DNA from: Glandiceps talaboti
Taxonomy: Eukaryota; Hemichordata; Enteropneusta; Spengelidae
Direction of reading: 5' to 3'
Assembly (NCBI RefSeq): GCF_964340395.1
Contig: NC_135558.1
Location: forward strand, 803,001-867,000
DNA length: 64,000 nt
The translations under genes were made by a program, and so were the position numbers. Of the stretch, positions 14,062 to 25,742 are shown piece after piece. Position 1 is the first letter of the stretch. Each line of letters begins with the position of its first letter. The notes beneath the pieces were generated by a model. It saw only the letters and a list, made by a program, of their open reading frames with translations. It was not told the DNA's origin and made no database searches.

Positions 14062-17000
14062 TTGCATTCATTCATTCATTCATTCATTCATTCATTCATT
14101 CATTCATTCATTCTTTCTTTCGATACACACTTAACACGTATAATTCAAAACCGACTCCGTCATGTTTCCTTCTTCTCTTACATGCAACAGGATGTGTAAG
14201 GTCATATATTGCACGACGCGTGTACCTCTATGTACGTGTCTCCATTTGTCATGTGTGTTGGTGGTACACTAAGGCTCGACTAAATTACATGTTCCATTTC
14301 ACTTTAAATTCAGAAGAGGAGAATATACTTGTATATTGGCAAATGATGTCTTCGTGAGTGGTTACTATAGTAAATGCGAGCAATAAACTGCATTAGGACC
14401 AAGTCAACCATATGAAGTAATGTGCTCGCGTGGGCGTCGAACAAAACATTGGGAAACTCTGACTTGTTGTAGATAATACGGAGAGGAAGTCGTAAATAAT
14501 AACATTTTCTAATATCCTTGTTGTCGAGTCATCCACTGTTTAGAGTATGTAGTATAATTACAAATTCTTATATGTGAGTCTATATAATATTTATGTACCC
14601 TGCAATTAGTGCTTTATATTTTCACACGGATGATTTCTTTATTACCCACCCCACCTCCGGGTCAAAATCACACCCCCACCCCCGGGTCAAAATCACAACC
14701 GCACCCCCGAGTCAAAATCACAACCGTATTGTGATTGACATGTGTATATAAAGAGTTGTTGAAACTCAATTACGAGTTCCTCGTGAATTTCTTCTTGTAA
14801 CTTTAGTTTTGAAGTTCACATCAATGGCTTGTAAAGGAATTTGAATTTGTGACTGTGGATATTTCTTAAATATTAAATTTCTGGCATGAAATACGTGTTT
14901 ATACTTCTCAAATCGTTTTCCACCAGTGACACTGTCTGAATATACACATGCTATTTAATATGCATGGAAGGAGGTAAATTAGTTTGGAATTGAAATGGAT
15001 TCCAGCGACCCGTGGCATCGATTCTGTACTGGTCCGGGCTTAGTTGTTGGTGAAAGAGGGACGTGTAGTGTTTTTTGTCTGTTCCTAAGATGTAGAAAAG
15101 ACAGCTTAGTTACGGATTATGGCTGTTAAATCCATTCATATACAGTATCATTGTTTCCATAAATGCCCTTCGGTGGGATATAGCGTGCAGTATGAGAAAA
15201 GATCCTAAACCATTTAGCCCTATCGACACGGTATCATATAGCCAGATTACTCCTAGGTATAGATTTAATCACTAGCAGTGTATTATGAATGTTTCACATC
15301 CTACGGACAAAATGGAAAGTCAATACAGAAATCGCACTTTTTTTTCAATAAACGTGTCGTTCATTGATAGTTGTAATCTTGTTACTATGGGCGATCGACC
15401 ACACACAAGAAACCAATATTGGTACAGAGAACCAGTAAGCTTCAAAATTTACATCTTTAAAACGAACAATGTGTTTTTAAACCTCGCCCCAGTGACAACC
15501 ATTCGTAAGCTGATCATCGTCAAACTGATATGAGAATTTCAGTAAGAGTATATTCTTTGAATGCTCGCCTAAAAATACAAGTCGATGCTTAGTCTAGTAT
15601 TTTTAGTTTTGTTTGGTTGTAAGTCCCGGGTAAGTTCAGAGCGGGGTTTAACTTTTCCCGGTGTGTGGTCATGGTACTCGAAGCCCCCTCCCCTTGTTCC
15701 ATTGTGAGTCCATGTAAATAACTATCAAAGATCCCTTGTCAGATGTGTCTGAAAAACGTCGACAGGCTTGTAGATAGCTTATTAGTTATAACACCTTGGC
15801 ATATTCTGAGATAAACGAGAATGGACCTACCATGAAGGTTTGCCACGATAAACCGACCCTCACATAAATTAGTTGTGTGAGCTTGGCCGTATCAGTCGAT
15901 GGATTTCTTGTTATAGTAGCTTCAACCTAGATAAGTTGTAGGAACACCGACTTCGTGAAATCGGCCAAGTTTACGGAATACGTCAACTAATGCACGTATA
16001 TCACTGTTTTTAATCAATGTAAATACAATTGGTCACAATTGTGTCAACGAAAAGAAAAAAAGTTATACTTTACTCAATATTTGTCCAAAATATGTGTCTA
16101 TGAATGTGTTTGGCAAACATACTGGCAAGAATGTAGCTTATCATGGATTCAGTTTTCCTTCGAATTCATTCTTCAATACTTTAGGAAACAAACTGACAAT
16201 CGTGTATCCAAATAACTTGTTACCGTTTTGCAAGTTGTACAAAAATGAAATCTGTGTCTCTGCTAACGTTTGCCCATATCGATACGAAGGTATAGACCCA
16301 CGTATGTTTTCCTAGAGTTCTTTTTTTATTCCAGGGGAAGAGCTTTGAGTTGGGAGCCAATCAGGTGTAACGAAGCGAACAAAATGAAATCATGTACAGG
16401 TGGTGAGGCGTGTACAATTATTACACTACAAGAATCGGGTTCTTTTGTTGATGTTTTCACAAGATTTTGGAATAAGTTACTACTAACAGCTACAATTGAT
16501 CGTAAATGTTTGCCAATTCACGAGTACTTTCTTACAACATGCTGATAAAGAACGGACGGGTTTGTTGATGTAGGATGTCACTTCGACAATTTCGTGTATG
16601 GTCTATGTTTCGACTTTCGTGTATGGTCTATGGTTTCGACGACATAATTACGTAGCCTCAGTCCTGACACCTCGTAGCAACTTATGGGAGTTAACCAAAA
16701 TAAATAGTTGTTCAGTGTGTGTGTCGTATAGACTTGGTCATTTACTAATCTTTTGCTACGTTTTAACTGATAAATTCTATGTCAAACTTTCCTAGATCAA
16801 GAGAGACTTGTTAGTCAGCTTCCGTCGGCAAAAGCTGAGAACTTTACATATAGTAGCGCTGTTGATAGACGAAGGGTAGTGGTTCTGCATATCTCTAAAT
16901 ACACAACTAAAGGTGTGAAGTACGATCGAACCGGTTTCAATTGATTCTAAAGAGGTGTCAATGATAGGTAGTAAAATCACACTTTCGGGCACTAGCATGG

Positions 17001-17737
17001 ATCACTGTGTTCTTGTAGTGGTCTCAGGTTGTATTAGTCTCTCCCCACATACACCCATGGTCTCCCTACTACATCCATGGTATTAGTATATCCTCTGACC
17101 ACCAGACTGGTCTGCAGTACACTAGTATAATATCTTTACTAGTATCTCCCCTAATACCTCCATGGTCCTGCCATAGAGTTCCCCTCCACTGTTTATGATC
17201 ATACTGGTGCTACATGGGTGTATTGCCAAGTTCTACAATTACACATCAGAGAGGGGTATGACTGCATGGGAGAAAAGTTACTTAATGAAACCATGGGTAT
17301 ATTAGGGGAGATACAGCCATGATGAGACTGAGTTTTTCATGTTACTTACCAATGATCATTGTATGGTTCTTCTGTCCCCCTTCTGGCTTCAGCCATGCTT
17401 CGATGGTGAATCCTTCCCGAGGCAAATCGTGATCTAAGTCCCGATCGTCTGGAAGCTTCAGCCGTAAAACTTCTCCTTTCCCGGCGAAGTATGTAGCTTT
17501 GCCGAAGCTATAGCTCTCCGGTGCTTTTCTAGGATACCGACCCAGGTGATGTAGCTGTGTTTTTTCCGTGCTGGCACAATTGTCTAGCGAAGCCTCAGCA
17601 TTCCGGAGAGTTTTCTCTTCATGGATGTCACGCCTTTGACGTCGATGGAGAGACTTTTGATTCCCGATGTCACTATGCACGGAAAGTAGAGATATTGCGA
17701 CCAAAACAAGCGTCAGGGCAACGTTTACAGGTACCAT
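1588..17737 (-). CDS. PAPPA: Pappalysin (PAPP-A family secreted metalloproteinase), 12 exons, 3' end off-window
   Basis: Vertebrate PAPP-A is a secreted zinc protease that cleaves IGF-binding proteins and so releases IGF. Exons, in coding order: 17350-17737, 12319-13381, 9715-9857, 9150-9446, 8688-8996, 7116-7566, 5831-5959, 5445-5536, 4708-4907, 3927-4007, 2604-3149, 1588-1750. All junctions are GT-AG and the phases agree, giving 1287 full codons. Order of parts: signal peptide (about 1-22), basic site RRQRRD (32-37), LamG-like domain (about 80-290), two Lin12/Notch repeats (405-431 and 438-464), metzincin motif HEFGHILGLWH (552-562), Met-turn YMSYA (Met627), central region, CCP1 and the start of CCP2. 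The later CCP modules and third LNR known in vertebrate proteins should lie left of base 1. All zinc ligands are present, so an active enzyme is expected. It resembles PAPPA and PAPPA2 about equally, so it is probably the pre-duplication form. Confidence 0.93.
1751..2603. other. Pappalysin intron 11, no feature seen
   Basis: Ordinary AT-rich intron sequence. I see no repeat array, RNA gene or coding segment. Confidence 0.6.
2604..3149 (-). CDS. PAPPA: Pappalysin exon 11: pre-CCP region and most of CCP1
   Basis: 182 codons. It holds the conserved CRDNPIHLNVIHDLSLPFY and VAVSAVALRS segments, then the first half of sushi module CCP1 (CRITCDDGYVL). Phase 0 in and out; the donor is GTATGT. Confidence 0.93.
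3150..3926. other. Pappalysin intron 10, no feature seen
   Basis: AT-rich intron with no recognisable element. The small open frame at 3257-3469 has no family resemblance. Confidence 0.6.
3927..4007 (-). CDS. PAPPA: Pappalysin exon 10
   Basis: This 81-nt exon (phase 0 in and out) encodes a Cys/Trp-bearing segment ending KDDFWLR, the counterpart of the FWLR region of vertebrate PAPP-A. Confidence 0.87.
4217..4700. repeat. About 41-bp minisatellite carrying ten CArG boxes, pappalysin intron 9
   Basis: Diverged tandem units of about 41 bp that include ACCATATATGGAAATC and often ACTGATACACTTTTATTA. CCATATATGG starts at 4236, 4275, 4316, 4358, 4399, 4482, 4523, 4608 and 4649, and CCATATTTGG at 4689. 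Two further units (near 4440 and 4565) have degenerate versions. Confidence 0.93.
4708..4907 (-). CDS. PAPPA: Pappalysin exon 9
   Basis: It includes CYHYDGDGVCEEFERHSSV and DCGFYTPSGYTDQWAS, both strongly family-like. Phase 1 in, phase 0 out. Its donor is 9 nt from the nearest CArG motif of the intronic array. Confidence 0.92.
5445..5536 (-). CDS. PAPPA: Pappalysin exon 8
   Basis: It encodes EEECDDGNAIDGDGCGLGC, the CDDG..GDGC Cys-rich motif of the family. Phase 2 in, phase 1 out. Confidence 0.9.
5563..5815. repeat. Diverged 74-80-bp tandem repeat, pappalysin intron 7
   Basis: Four degenerate units start near 5563, 5643, 5715 and 5791. They share AAGTCAATGGACCTTTCC-like starts and CCCTCTAGTGGTGAACCAG-like middles. 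Confidence 0.75.
5831..5959 (-). CDS. PAPPA: Pappalysin exon 7
   Basis: It encodes GVEYTYQIQAIQGS, a fibronectin-III-like strand pattern, and ends with PFCGDGLVD, the start of the Cys-rich CGDG segment of the family. Phase 2 in and out. Confidence 0.88.
6130..6570. repeat. 34-bp minisatellite, pappalysin intron 6
   Basis: About a dozen units built from GTGCGGCCACTTGAGGAA and TAAATGAGGTGAAACA, with an optional 13-bp GTGAGTTTAAACA insert. The CCACTTGA core resembles the NK2-homeobox recognition sequence. Open frames through it are repeat artefacts. Confidence 0.94.
6571..7115. other. Rest of pappalysin intron 6, no feature seen
   Basis: AT-rich, with no recognisable element between the minisatellite and the exon 6 donor. 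Confidence 0.55.
7116..7566 (-). CDS. PAPPA: Pappalysin exon 6: central region
   Basis: Residues 734-884, including a Cys-containing stretch (CDDCYIEL) and CQPCKPIKYVLHRMPPF, which aligns with the CxxCKPxKYxVxRDPP region of vertebrate pappalysins. Phase 1 in, phase 2 out. Confidence 0.9.
7567..8687. other. Pappalysin intron 5, no feature seen
   Basis: About 1.1 kb of ordinary intron. I found no exon, repeat array or RNA gene. Confidence 0.55.
8688..8996 (-). CDS. PAPPA: Pappalysin exon 5: post-catalytic region
   Basis: It starts DDDCTDHFTPQQVSRMHCYL, closely matching the segment that follows the Met-turn in vertebrate PAPP-A, and continues into a beta-rich region. Phase 1 in and out. Confidence 0.92.
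9150..9446 (-). CDS. PAPPA: Pappalysin exon 4: zinc-binding active site and Met-turn
   Basis: It contains HEFGHILGLWH, a full HExxHxxGxxH metzincin motif (His552, Glu553, His556, His562), and the Met-turn YMSYA 64 residues beyond the last His. Nothing in the catalytic core is missing. Confidence 0.96.
9514..9568. repeat. (TTGG)n microsatellite, pappalysin intron 3
   Basis: Uninterrupted GGTT tetranucleotide run between exons 3 and 4. Confidence 0.97.
9715..9857 (-). CDS. PAPPA: Pappalysin exon 3: start of protease domain
   Basis: It encodes TYMDVNEYKTYLSINGSNLN and then a segment ending FPWEKEVFGTLG. This matches the entry into the catalytic domain of PAPP-A. Phase 2 in, phase 1 out. Confidence 0.9.
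9915..10113. repeat. Two-copy tandem duplication of about 93-99 bp, pappalysin intron 2
   Basis: The block beginning ATATGAAGAGCCTCTTG and ending GGGGATGACAAC occurs twice in direct tandem with one small indel. On the minus strand both copies stay open in one frame (SSPSINVVNYTVLFTAPSKT in each). Confidence 0.9.
10168..12318. other. Remainder of pappalysin intron 2, no feature seen
   Basis: Short open frames on both strands (for example 10560-10805 and 11183-11428) show no family resemblance and no paired splice sites. I call nothing here. Confidence 0.5.
12319..13381 (-). CDS. PAPPA: Pappalysin exon 2: rest of LamG domain and two Lin12/Notch repeats
   Basis: This 1063-nt exon carries residues 130-484. 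The LamG part contains WIHVAATYDGRKMKLFING. The two LNR modules end in GDDGGDC and GWDGGDC, the calcium-binding Asp/Cys pattern of LNRs placed just before the protease domain in vertebrate PAPP-A. The acceptor is TTATTTCAG and the exon ends in phase 2. Confidence 0.92.
13776..14120. repeat. CT-rich tract, (TC)n and (ATTC)n microsatellites, pappalysin intron 1
   Basis: A polypyrimidine region ends in (TC)n (about 13999-14057) and then (ATTC)n (about 14065-14120). A 27-bp direct repeat (CTCTCCATATATCGTTCCAA...) lies at its left end. Confidence 0.93.
14645..14730. repeat. Three short C-rich tandem units, pappalysin intron 1
   Basis: Three copies of CCCCCGGGTCAAAATCACA-like sequence, about 30 bp apart. 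Confidence 0.7.
17030..17335. repeat. Imperfect inverted-repeat block (possible MITE), pappalysin intron 1
   Basis: TATCTCCCCTAATACCTCCA near 17143 is matched in inverted orientation by TGGGTATATTAGGGGAGATA near 17294. Further GTCTCTCCCC-like sequence lies at the left. No target-site duplication could be fixed. Confidence 0.4.
17350..17737 (-). CDS. PAPPA: Pappalysin exon 1: signal peptide, basic cleavage site, start of LamG domain
   Basis: The ATG at 17737 opens a hydrophobic leader (VALTLVLVAISLLS), followed by RRQRRD, which fits a furin-type site. The LamG-like domain begins near residue 80 (YFAGKGEVLRLKLP). The exon ends in phase 1 at a GTAAGT donor. Confidence 0.9.
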
Positions 17738-17790
17738 AGTAATACACCTATCTTAACACACATCCGCAGCTGTGTCAGAAATGTGTCACG

Positions 17791-17798
17791 TTTATATA
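17791..17798 (-). promoter_or_regulatory. Candidate TATA box of pappalysin
   Basis: The minus strand reads TATATAAA about 55 nt upstream of the ATG. This would put the start site near 17760-17768 with a very short 5' leader. An upstream untranslated exon is not excluded. Confidence 0.4.
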
Positions 17799-18814
17799 CC
17801 TATAAAGCGTGCTAATTTGCAGTGATCAAATTGACAGTTGAACTGATAATCGTGTGAAGACGTCCTCCCCGTCAAGTGTCTCCATCTAAGTTTGACAGCG
17901 GAAGCGATCGTTGGATGGTTAAAACACGTGGGCTGTACCTGACGAAATTTGAATATTCTATTCCAATGATTTTTTTTTAAAAGTATGACTGGTCTTTCGA
18001 GTCCGTGGGGCCTACACACACACACACACGCCAATTTCGACCCCTGATACTAAGCTGTGAAAGCGTTAAATAGATTTCACCGCTAACTCCTCAATGTCGG
18101 CGGCCACTTTTAACTCTTTGAAACGTGTACAATGTATTGTAAGCTGAATAAAATGGACTCGATGTAAAGACCCAGAGTTGTGTATTCGGCTACGTGTCAG
18201 ACAAAACGGTATGGAACGAGACTGGCTTTTCAAGTTACCGCCTATAGACAGTCATTGCTTGCAATTTAGACACTATTTGTCACACTTTGTTACACGTCGC
18301 CAATCTAACAGATTAGTTCTACAATTCTATTTTAAGTCATCAACACAAATCGTTACACATCGTCTTTCCCCTTAATGAAGTTTAATATTTTTTAAAACCA
18401 AAACTCGTTTGAACGCGAATTTATAATGCGCTCCTCGATGGCGCCGTTTTCCTATGCATGGCCTGGACGACCAAAATACATTTATCATATTAATACTAAT
18501 TTGCAAGATCAAATAATATACTTCGTCACGCTGTACCGACAAGTAGACGGATTTGAGGAACGTGATAATGTATATCAGAAGGCCTTGAGATGGCGACGGA
18601 AAAATGATGCCAATATTAACGGACACATAAGGTAATACTGCCGGGAAATTTACAAGGAGATGCAGTAGACGAAGAAAAGTACTAATACATAGATGAATAA
18701 GGTAGTGGGATAATTAATCATCTGATTGGTTCAAATTAAATCGGGATGGGTTAGTTACGAAACTGACATTGAAAAGGGATTGTAATGCACTCATTGTAAC
18801 ACAAGACTCAGATT

Positions 18815-18972
<158 letters not shown>

Positions 18973-19413
18973 TGGTAAATGCAATATTGTGTGTATGTGT
19001 GTGTGTGTCATTTTCTATGAAGCAAACAAACTGCACATGAACGGTATTTGACGATATAATGACAACATTTGTAAATTCAAACCATAGAGTGTATTAGCCA
19101 TCGTTGTATACCTGTGACGTTACAATTTTCAATAAAAAACTGGCACCGCTATATATTGTGGTCATTACAACGGCGTGAAAGTCATACACATTTTGCTCCA
19201 GGCCAGGATATATTTGGCGCCTTTTAATATGTCGTCTGCGAAATTGTCATAATACAATTGAATTCCAAGTGTCCTTGGAGTAATTGTTACATCCGGGCTA
19301 ATTCACGGGAAAGCATTCAAAGTGATCGGAATTGTTTCTGATTTGCAAAGTATTTATTTATCTGTTGTGTTATAGGTAACGAAGTAGACAAATTAAAAAA
19401 ACAGTAACACGTG

Positions 19414-19493
19414 TGTGTATGTATGTACGTACGTATGTATGTATGTATGTATGTATGTATGTATGTATGTATGTATGTATGTATGTATGTATG
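19414..19493. repeat. (GTAT)n microsatellite
   Basis: Tetranucleotide run with a few GTAC and GTGT variants at its ends. Confidence 0.97.
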
Positions 19494-20810
19494 TGTGTGT
19501 CGGTGTCTGTGTTCATCGAACTGCTAGACAGTGAAAAAAGCTGACAATACAAAAGATTGATGAATTTAAAGACAGTAGTTTGATTTCCTGTCGTTAGAGG
19601 AAATGTGGTTTAGTAAGTTTGTAAACAATCTCGTTTCATACACGTTACAGATCATTGTATAACAATGAATGAATCATCCCCTTTCAGTGTCAGCTTAGAG
19701 TATTTTGAAAACAACAGTTTCTGAAGAATATCGGGTACAAACCCTTCTAAATTCACACCAACCCAATAACCTGAATTCAAAGAATGGCCGGCCTTCCCCA
19801 TACTCAATTCACACCACGCGAAAGAAATACTAATTTTTGACTGAAAAATAAATAATCATGTACTAGAACTTTAAGATACCATACTGTTTATACTCAGAAG
19901 AGAAATTGAATTACGTGGTATATAATAATCGCATATCATTGTACTTATATGGAATATGTGAGTCGTTAAAGGTTCGGGTTTCCATCCAAGGAACCAGGTT
20001 AACACTAGAATCTAGGTGTGATCAACAGTTGTTTGGCAGATCGAGCTATGGAAAAGTTGGCCCAAAACAAAAGAATAATCCTATGTAATCTTTACGACTC
20101 CACTAATAGATAGCACTACCAGAACCTGGGATTGAAACCTTGGCCCTTAAACCCATTACTCATTTCCTCCCTATTCGTTGTACCACCCCTCTCCAGGTCC
20201 TATTGTAGTACCCTTGTCACTTCTTCAATATCACCTGCCACGTAGTGCCATTAGAAAGGTTCATGAGATCATTATAATCGATCATTTCACTAAATATTAT
20301 GATACGGAAGACGAATTCCGGGGCATGTCATCCTTTTAAAACCGTGACAAGGGTCGCATTCTATGCTTTTATATCCCCTGTGAGTTAACTGTGCTCAATA
20401 TAAGTCCCATTCCATAAATACCTCTAAATTCTATTGCGGTTTTCGACACCAATTCAATAATATGGTTGGAGCTCCGGGGGTAATAGCGTACTGAATGATT
20501 CTTATAGCTACTCAGCAAACGGGGGCAGAGGACGTTTATTACCGTGACACACCAACCTAATTACGACCTACGTTAAAAACGTGTGACGTCATCAGAAAAA
20601 TAGAATCTTATTCTTGTCAGGTACATAAATTTTGTAAGTTTGATTTTGTAAATAGATAAACAGACATGTGTTTGCCGTTGTGAGACTGAGTTCAAGTCGT
20701 GTTTTTCTGTTTTTAGTTATAATGTTTTGCTGTTCCTAAATACTCGATGAAACATTCTCGAATACAAAATCCTTGGCGGACGTTTAATTCGCAATAAATC
20801 GGACGGCAGA

Positions 20811-20812
<2 letters not shown>

Positions 20813-20863
<51 letters not shown>

Positions 20864-20905
20864 ACACACACACTGACACACACACACACACAGACAGACA
20901 CACAC
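20813..20905. repeat. (CA)n microsatellite
   Basis: ACACAC run with interspersed TGACAC and CAGACA variants. Confidence 0.97.
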
Positions 20906-21562
20906 CGTATTTCGCTTCAAAATGTACACCATGTTCCGAATGCCGACCTAGACACTGCACTGCAAATACAATATTATAACAGGTTACTGGATGTGCCGAT
21001 AACCCGGACACCTTTCATTTCTTTAGCGTTAAGTTTTTTTTTAAGACTCTTTCCGTTTTCTTTTTCCCTAGTATGCTGTTTCTGTTATTTTTAGCGATTT
21101 AGTGTACACCTGTCTATTTTAGGTGATTTCACGATGTGGATGCATGGTATCCAGTATAAACAGACCGTCGACATTGCCAAAAAACAGATACAGGCCTGGG
21201 GATGTAGGGTCTGACCACGCCTGTCACACGATTCAAAAGCGTGATTACTTTCACTGCGGTCGATGACGTCATGCGTGATGTACGGTATCGATTCCCGTTT
21301 TGCCAAATTGTTTGGAACAAATCAATAACACACATGTAGATCTATTTATTCATTCTGTAAATATTTGCCTATTCATGTGAAATCGAGTTGAACTTGGCCT
21401 TACAATATAAATTGCAGGCTTTGTAGGAATGTCACTACTTTGGAGAGTAAATAATTTATTTGACATTTTTCATACACAGATTTAAACTTGGCAGGAATCA
21501 TGGTAATGTGATACATGTCAGAACTCTCACTGGTTTTGTTGATAAATATGTCATATTTATTT

Positions 21563-21564
21563 TT

Positions 21565-21627
<63 letters not shown>

Positions 21628-21697
21628 GCCGCCGCCGCCGCCACCACCACCGCCACCACCATCGTTGTTGTCGCTGTCGTTGTTGTTGTTGTTGTTA
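21563..21697. repeat. Compound trinucleotide repeat: (ATC)n-(GCC/ACC)n-(GTT)n
   Basis: A long ATC run passes into GCC/ACC and then GTT-rich triplets. It is open in several frames, giving false poly-Ser, poly-Ile and poly-Pro frames. Confidence 0.97.
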
Positions 21698-23514
21698 TTG
21701 GTTATGGTCGTCCGATTTTGACTACAGAGTTCTAAGGTGTGACAATTTGTTCCGATATGGTCTTTAGTAGGGACATCGAATGTGTAACAACACGAAACTC
21801 CTGTATTCCTGTTTAATTTCTTTATCTAATTTCTGGACATTGAGTAAAGACTTTAAAAAAGAAGGAATGGTTACTAAGGCCCAATAAAAAATTGTGTGGT
21901 TCCGATTACGTTCAATTGTAGAATATGTGGGCTAGGTAGATTTTGTCAGTGTCTAGTTCAGGTAGTTATGTTTTCCGTTGTTTTCCATATGGTCTCTGTG
22001 TTATTGGTTTCTTCCTATCAGATGTACAGCCATTACAGATTGGAAGAACAGTGTTATATTTGTCTTTTTAAGTTGATGTCAGTTTCCGCATCCACTATTT
22101 CTGTCGAGACTTCACAATTTTCGCGATTTTATTATTTTTTTCTCGAATATGTAAAAGAAAGTTGAGGGTCGGCAGTGGAACACTAGGCTGGGTCGGGTAA
22201 CCGGAACCACACAATTTGTTGATTAGGCCTAAATTTAAACATTTCGGGGGGAGGGGGAGGGGGTGGGGGTTAGAGGTGTACCAGGCACGACATAATGCAA
22301 GACACGGTGCTTGAATATATAATCTACAGAATCACGACTAAAATACTTGTGTAGTATATGCCATGATTGTCCTATTGGAATGCTTGAATAATTTGAAAGG
22401 TCGGAATTACTTTTATTTCAAAGTCGGAATACTTCACGTCACGAATAAGTATAGACAGTGGTATAGATGAGTGCCGCGATAACCTCAAAGGATAAAAATT
22501 ACACAAAATAATGACACGTTGCTATGGCAAACATGATATTGGCCTAGATTAATTTGGTTTTCTCAGTCGCCATCCAAAATTACACTCTTTAATGATACCA
22601 ATCATAGCAAATACATTCATCACGACCGTTCCGAGAAATGCATACAGGTATATACAACTTGACTAAGGCATCGGAGACAGTAGATGAATTATAACCACAA
22701 AGTGATACGAGTCACTGATTCAGTGTCGCCAGCGTGTAAATGGCGAGGTACAGTAATCTAAATAATTGTTTCATACAGTTATTTCCGTATACAGTTTAAG
22801 TGTAAATTGAGTTGTCTACCACACTAGAGTTTATTCTATTTCATGATTGCATTATGCAGAACTGTGCAATGACAGTCACACGACGAGATCATATTGTCGC
22901 CGTTGGCGTATTTACAATTTATAATAGTTTATACCGTAGACAAGTGTTCGTGTGCGTCGTCTCTTAGTAAGTTAAACTCAGCAAATGATGTGCACCTAGG
23001 CAATGTACGTTAGTGACGAAATTTCAGTTATTAGTAACGTGTTTTCATCCATTGAGCTAAAGGGGCAAAGCCGAATTTTTACATGGGGGGGGGGGGGTTC
23101 AAATGTAAGCTTACTTGCAGTATATTCTTTACAAGCACTGATTAGTGTTGACAAAACTCAAACCTAGTACCCAGGCATAATATATAAACGTTTGATGACG
23201 TGATTTAGAATTCGTATAGGAAACAAGATGGCATTTATATTGTATAAGCTATCAACTATGCGATAACAAGGCGACCTTTATTGTACTAGATTAGTTAAAT
23301 AATTGTTTTAAGTTGATATTTGTGTAAACCAATCCAGTAAAAACAGCTGTAAACTCAGCTTGGACAATTTGATAACATACAGATAGAGAAATACATTGAT
23401 CACCCTTCTAAGTATACCGTGATCGGAGGAAGGCGTTGCTTAGTTACGTTCATCACGACCGTAAACAAGTCAGTACAGTCCGGATGTACATGAGTCAGCA
23501 ACATACACAGAATT

Positions 23515-23546
<32 letters not shown>

Positions 23547-23547
23547 A
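23515..23547. repeat. (AAC)n microsatellite
   Basis: Pure trinucleotide run. Confidence 0.95.
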
Positions 23548-24303
23548 CCAGTACTAGTAATCAAAAAATGACGTCAGACCTGTATCCATGAACCAAACAT
23601 AAAAAGGGGACAGAGAGTAAGATTCTGTGCAGATAATTTCAATTACAGGTCATCGATATACTAGTGTCCACTTTTATTGTCACACTTGAAGTAGATCCGT
23701 AAATATTTGCAACTATTTTCTCAGGTGTACAACAAGACAGTGTTTCATTATGCATACCAGCGTTGACCAACTCGATGTGTTTAAATCGATAACACAGGTT
23801 TCAATTTCTAAACTTTCTGGATTTTAAAGATTTATTGAACTGAGTTAAATGAAGCAAACATTCCCGAAACAAGTACCGTCTTAATTGTCGTGTATTAACA
23901 ATCTATTTTGATACAGTTACTTTACGTTGCAGTCACGAGCACTGTGACATTTGCGCATGTACACGTCTCAAAGCTGATTTCGATAAGTGAGACTAGACTA
24001 GACTGTTTCAAGTTGACATATACACAATAAAGATAACACACAAACATCCCCTACTCAGTGTCGACTGCTCATGCTCTGTATTTTGCTACATATGTATGTA
24101 TTTGATTTTGTTATCATTAAACTAGTACGTACCCTACTATTTTTAAAATCCAATTTTACCAGTGCATGTACATCTTTGAAGTTCTTTTCCTTTTATGTAT
24201 GTTTACATTAATTGCACAGGCACGCTTATCTCATTCATTGTCTGATGATCGCGCAATGCGTGAAACTCCGAGTTACAACCAAGAAAGAGTTCCAGTACTA
24301 CCA

Positions 24304-24421
<118 letters not shown>

Positions 24422-24451
24422 ATTTAAAGAATGCGTAAAACCAAGAATGGC

Positions 24452-24718
24452 CAAAAGCCAGTGTCTGAATAGAGAGTTGACTTCTATAGACCTAGGTGCA
24501 AACATCTGAGTGAGTTTTCTTTCTATTTGACCCTGAAGATGGCAGTCAAGGTCAAAAATCTTAATCTGGTAATATGTGGACACTTAAATAGTGTCTCTGT
24601 GTATTCAATTTATTGAGTGGTGGTTGAAAGGCAAATTTCGGCAATTTGACGTTGAACATGATGGCTATGGTCAAGGTCAGTATCTCATTAGAAAGTTTGA
24701 TAATTGAATGATTGTGTC
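24452..24718 (+). repeat. Dispersed repeat, copy 1
   Basis: A 267-bp block almost identical to 27577-27842 in the same orientation. It starts CAAAAGCCAGTGTCTGAATA and contains GACCCTGAAGATGGCAGTCA. It is probably a fragment of the element described at 27300-28107. Confidence 0.85.
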
Positions 24719-24827
24719 GACTCTTTCTTTCTTTTCTCTGGTGTTCTCTCTACATGTATATCTAACCCTGTGCTGTTTTCAGACTGATGTTAGCTGTCTG
24801 TTGCTTGTCAGTCTCTCTCCTTTCCCT

Positions 24828-24830
<3 letters not shown>

Positions 24831-24873
<43 letters not shown>
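24831..24873. repeat. (AC)n microsatellite
   Basis: Pure AC run, followed by CT-rich sequence to about 24975. Confidence 0.96.
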
Positions 24874-24874
<1 letters not shown>

Positions 24875-25742
24875 TGCATTCATACATGAATACAAACAGC
24901 GCTGTCTCAGTTTTTCTGTCTATCTCTCTCTTTCTTCCTCTCGCGCTCTCTCTCTCCTTCCTTCCTTCCTTCCTCCCCTTTATACAGCTATTACTGCTAT
25001 ACAAACACTGTATAAATATTTAACTTTGACAACATTACTACTAAAATCGACCATACATAGACAAGTAACAATTAAAAATATTGTCTCAACGCCGACAAAG
25101 GAGTCTGCTACATTCCAAGACTAATTAGCAAAGTTTTGATTGTCTAATTATGTGGTTTTTATTATCGATAATCGATTTTTGAAAAATAAAGACAGAGTGA
25201 CCACACACGATGCGTTTTGAAGACGAACTCATTATGAGTGTACGTCTGGTACCTGCTGAGTGGTACTATGTATGCACTTATTATAGAAGATGTTTGTATA
25301 CAAATAAGTCAAGCCTACGCTTTTATTACCCTTACAATTTATCTTTTCCTGTTTAATTTAATTTACTTGTGATTCGAAAGTTGTCTAAACTTACCCACTG
25401 TGCCGAGACACACCACAACCTCCCAACAAAAGGGGTCGCTAGCGGCGAAATGTCTAATTTTAGTTGTGTTGTTGTCGCGGTTATGTTTAGATGACCTACA
25501 AATTCGAGGTTCCCCCTATTGGTGGCTTCACAATGTATGACGGAAGCACGTTTTCATTGCACAATGGGTGGTACTAGAAGCTTTGAGAAGGAGAAGTTCC
25601 CAAGAACCCTATCAAAACACACATTTATATTTACTTTTTTCTACTTTACATTCATAACTATCCTGTGTGGACTTTAGGGTGATATAAGAAAATGTAACTT
25701 TACGTTTTTTGGTCATCAAAAGACACACACAAATAACAAAAG

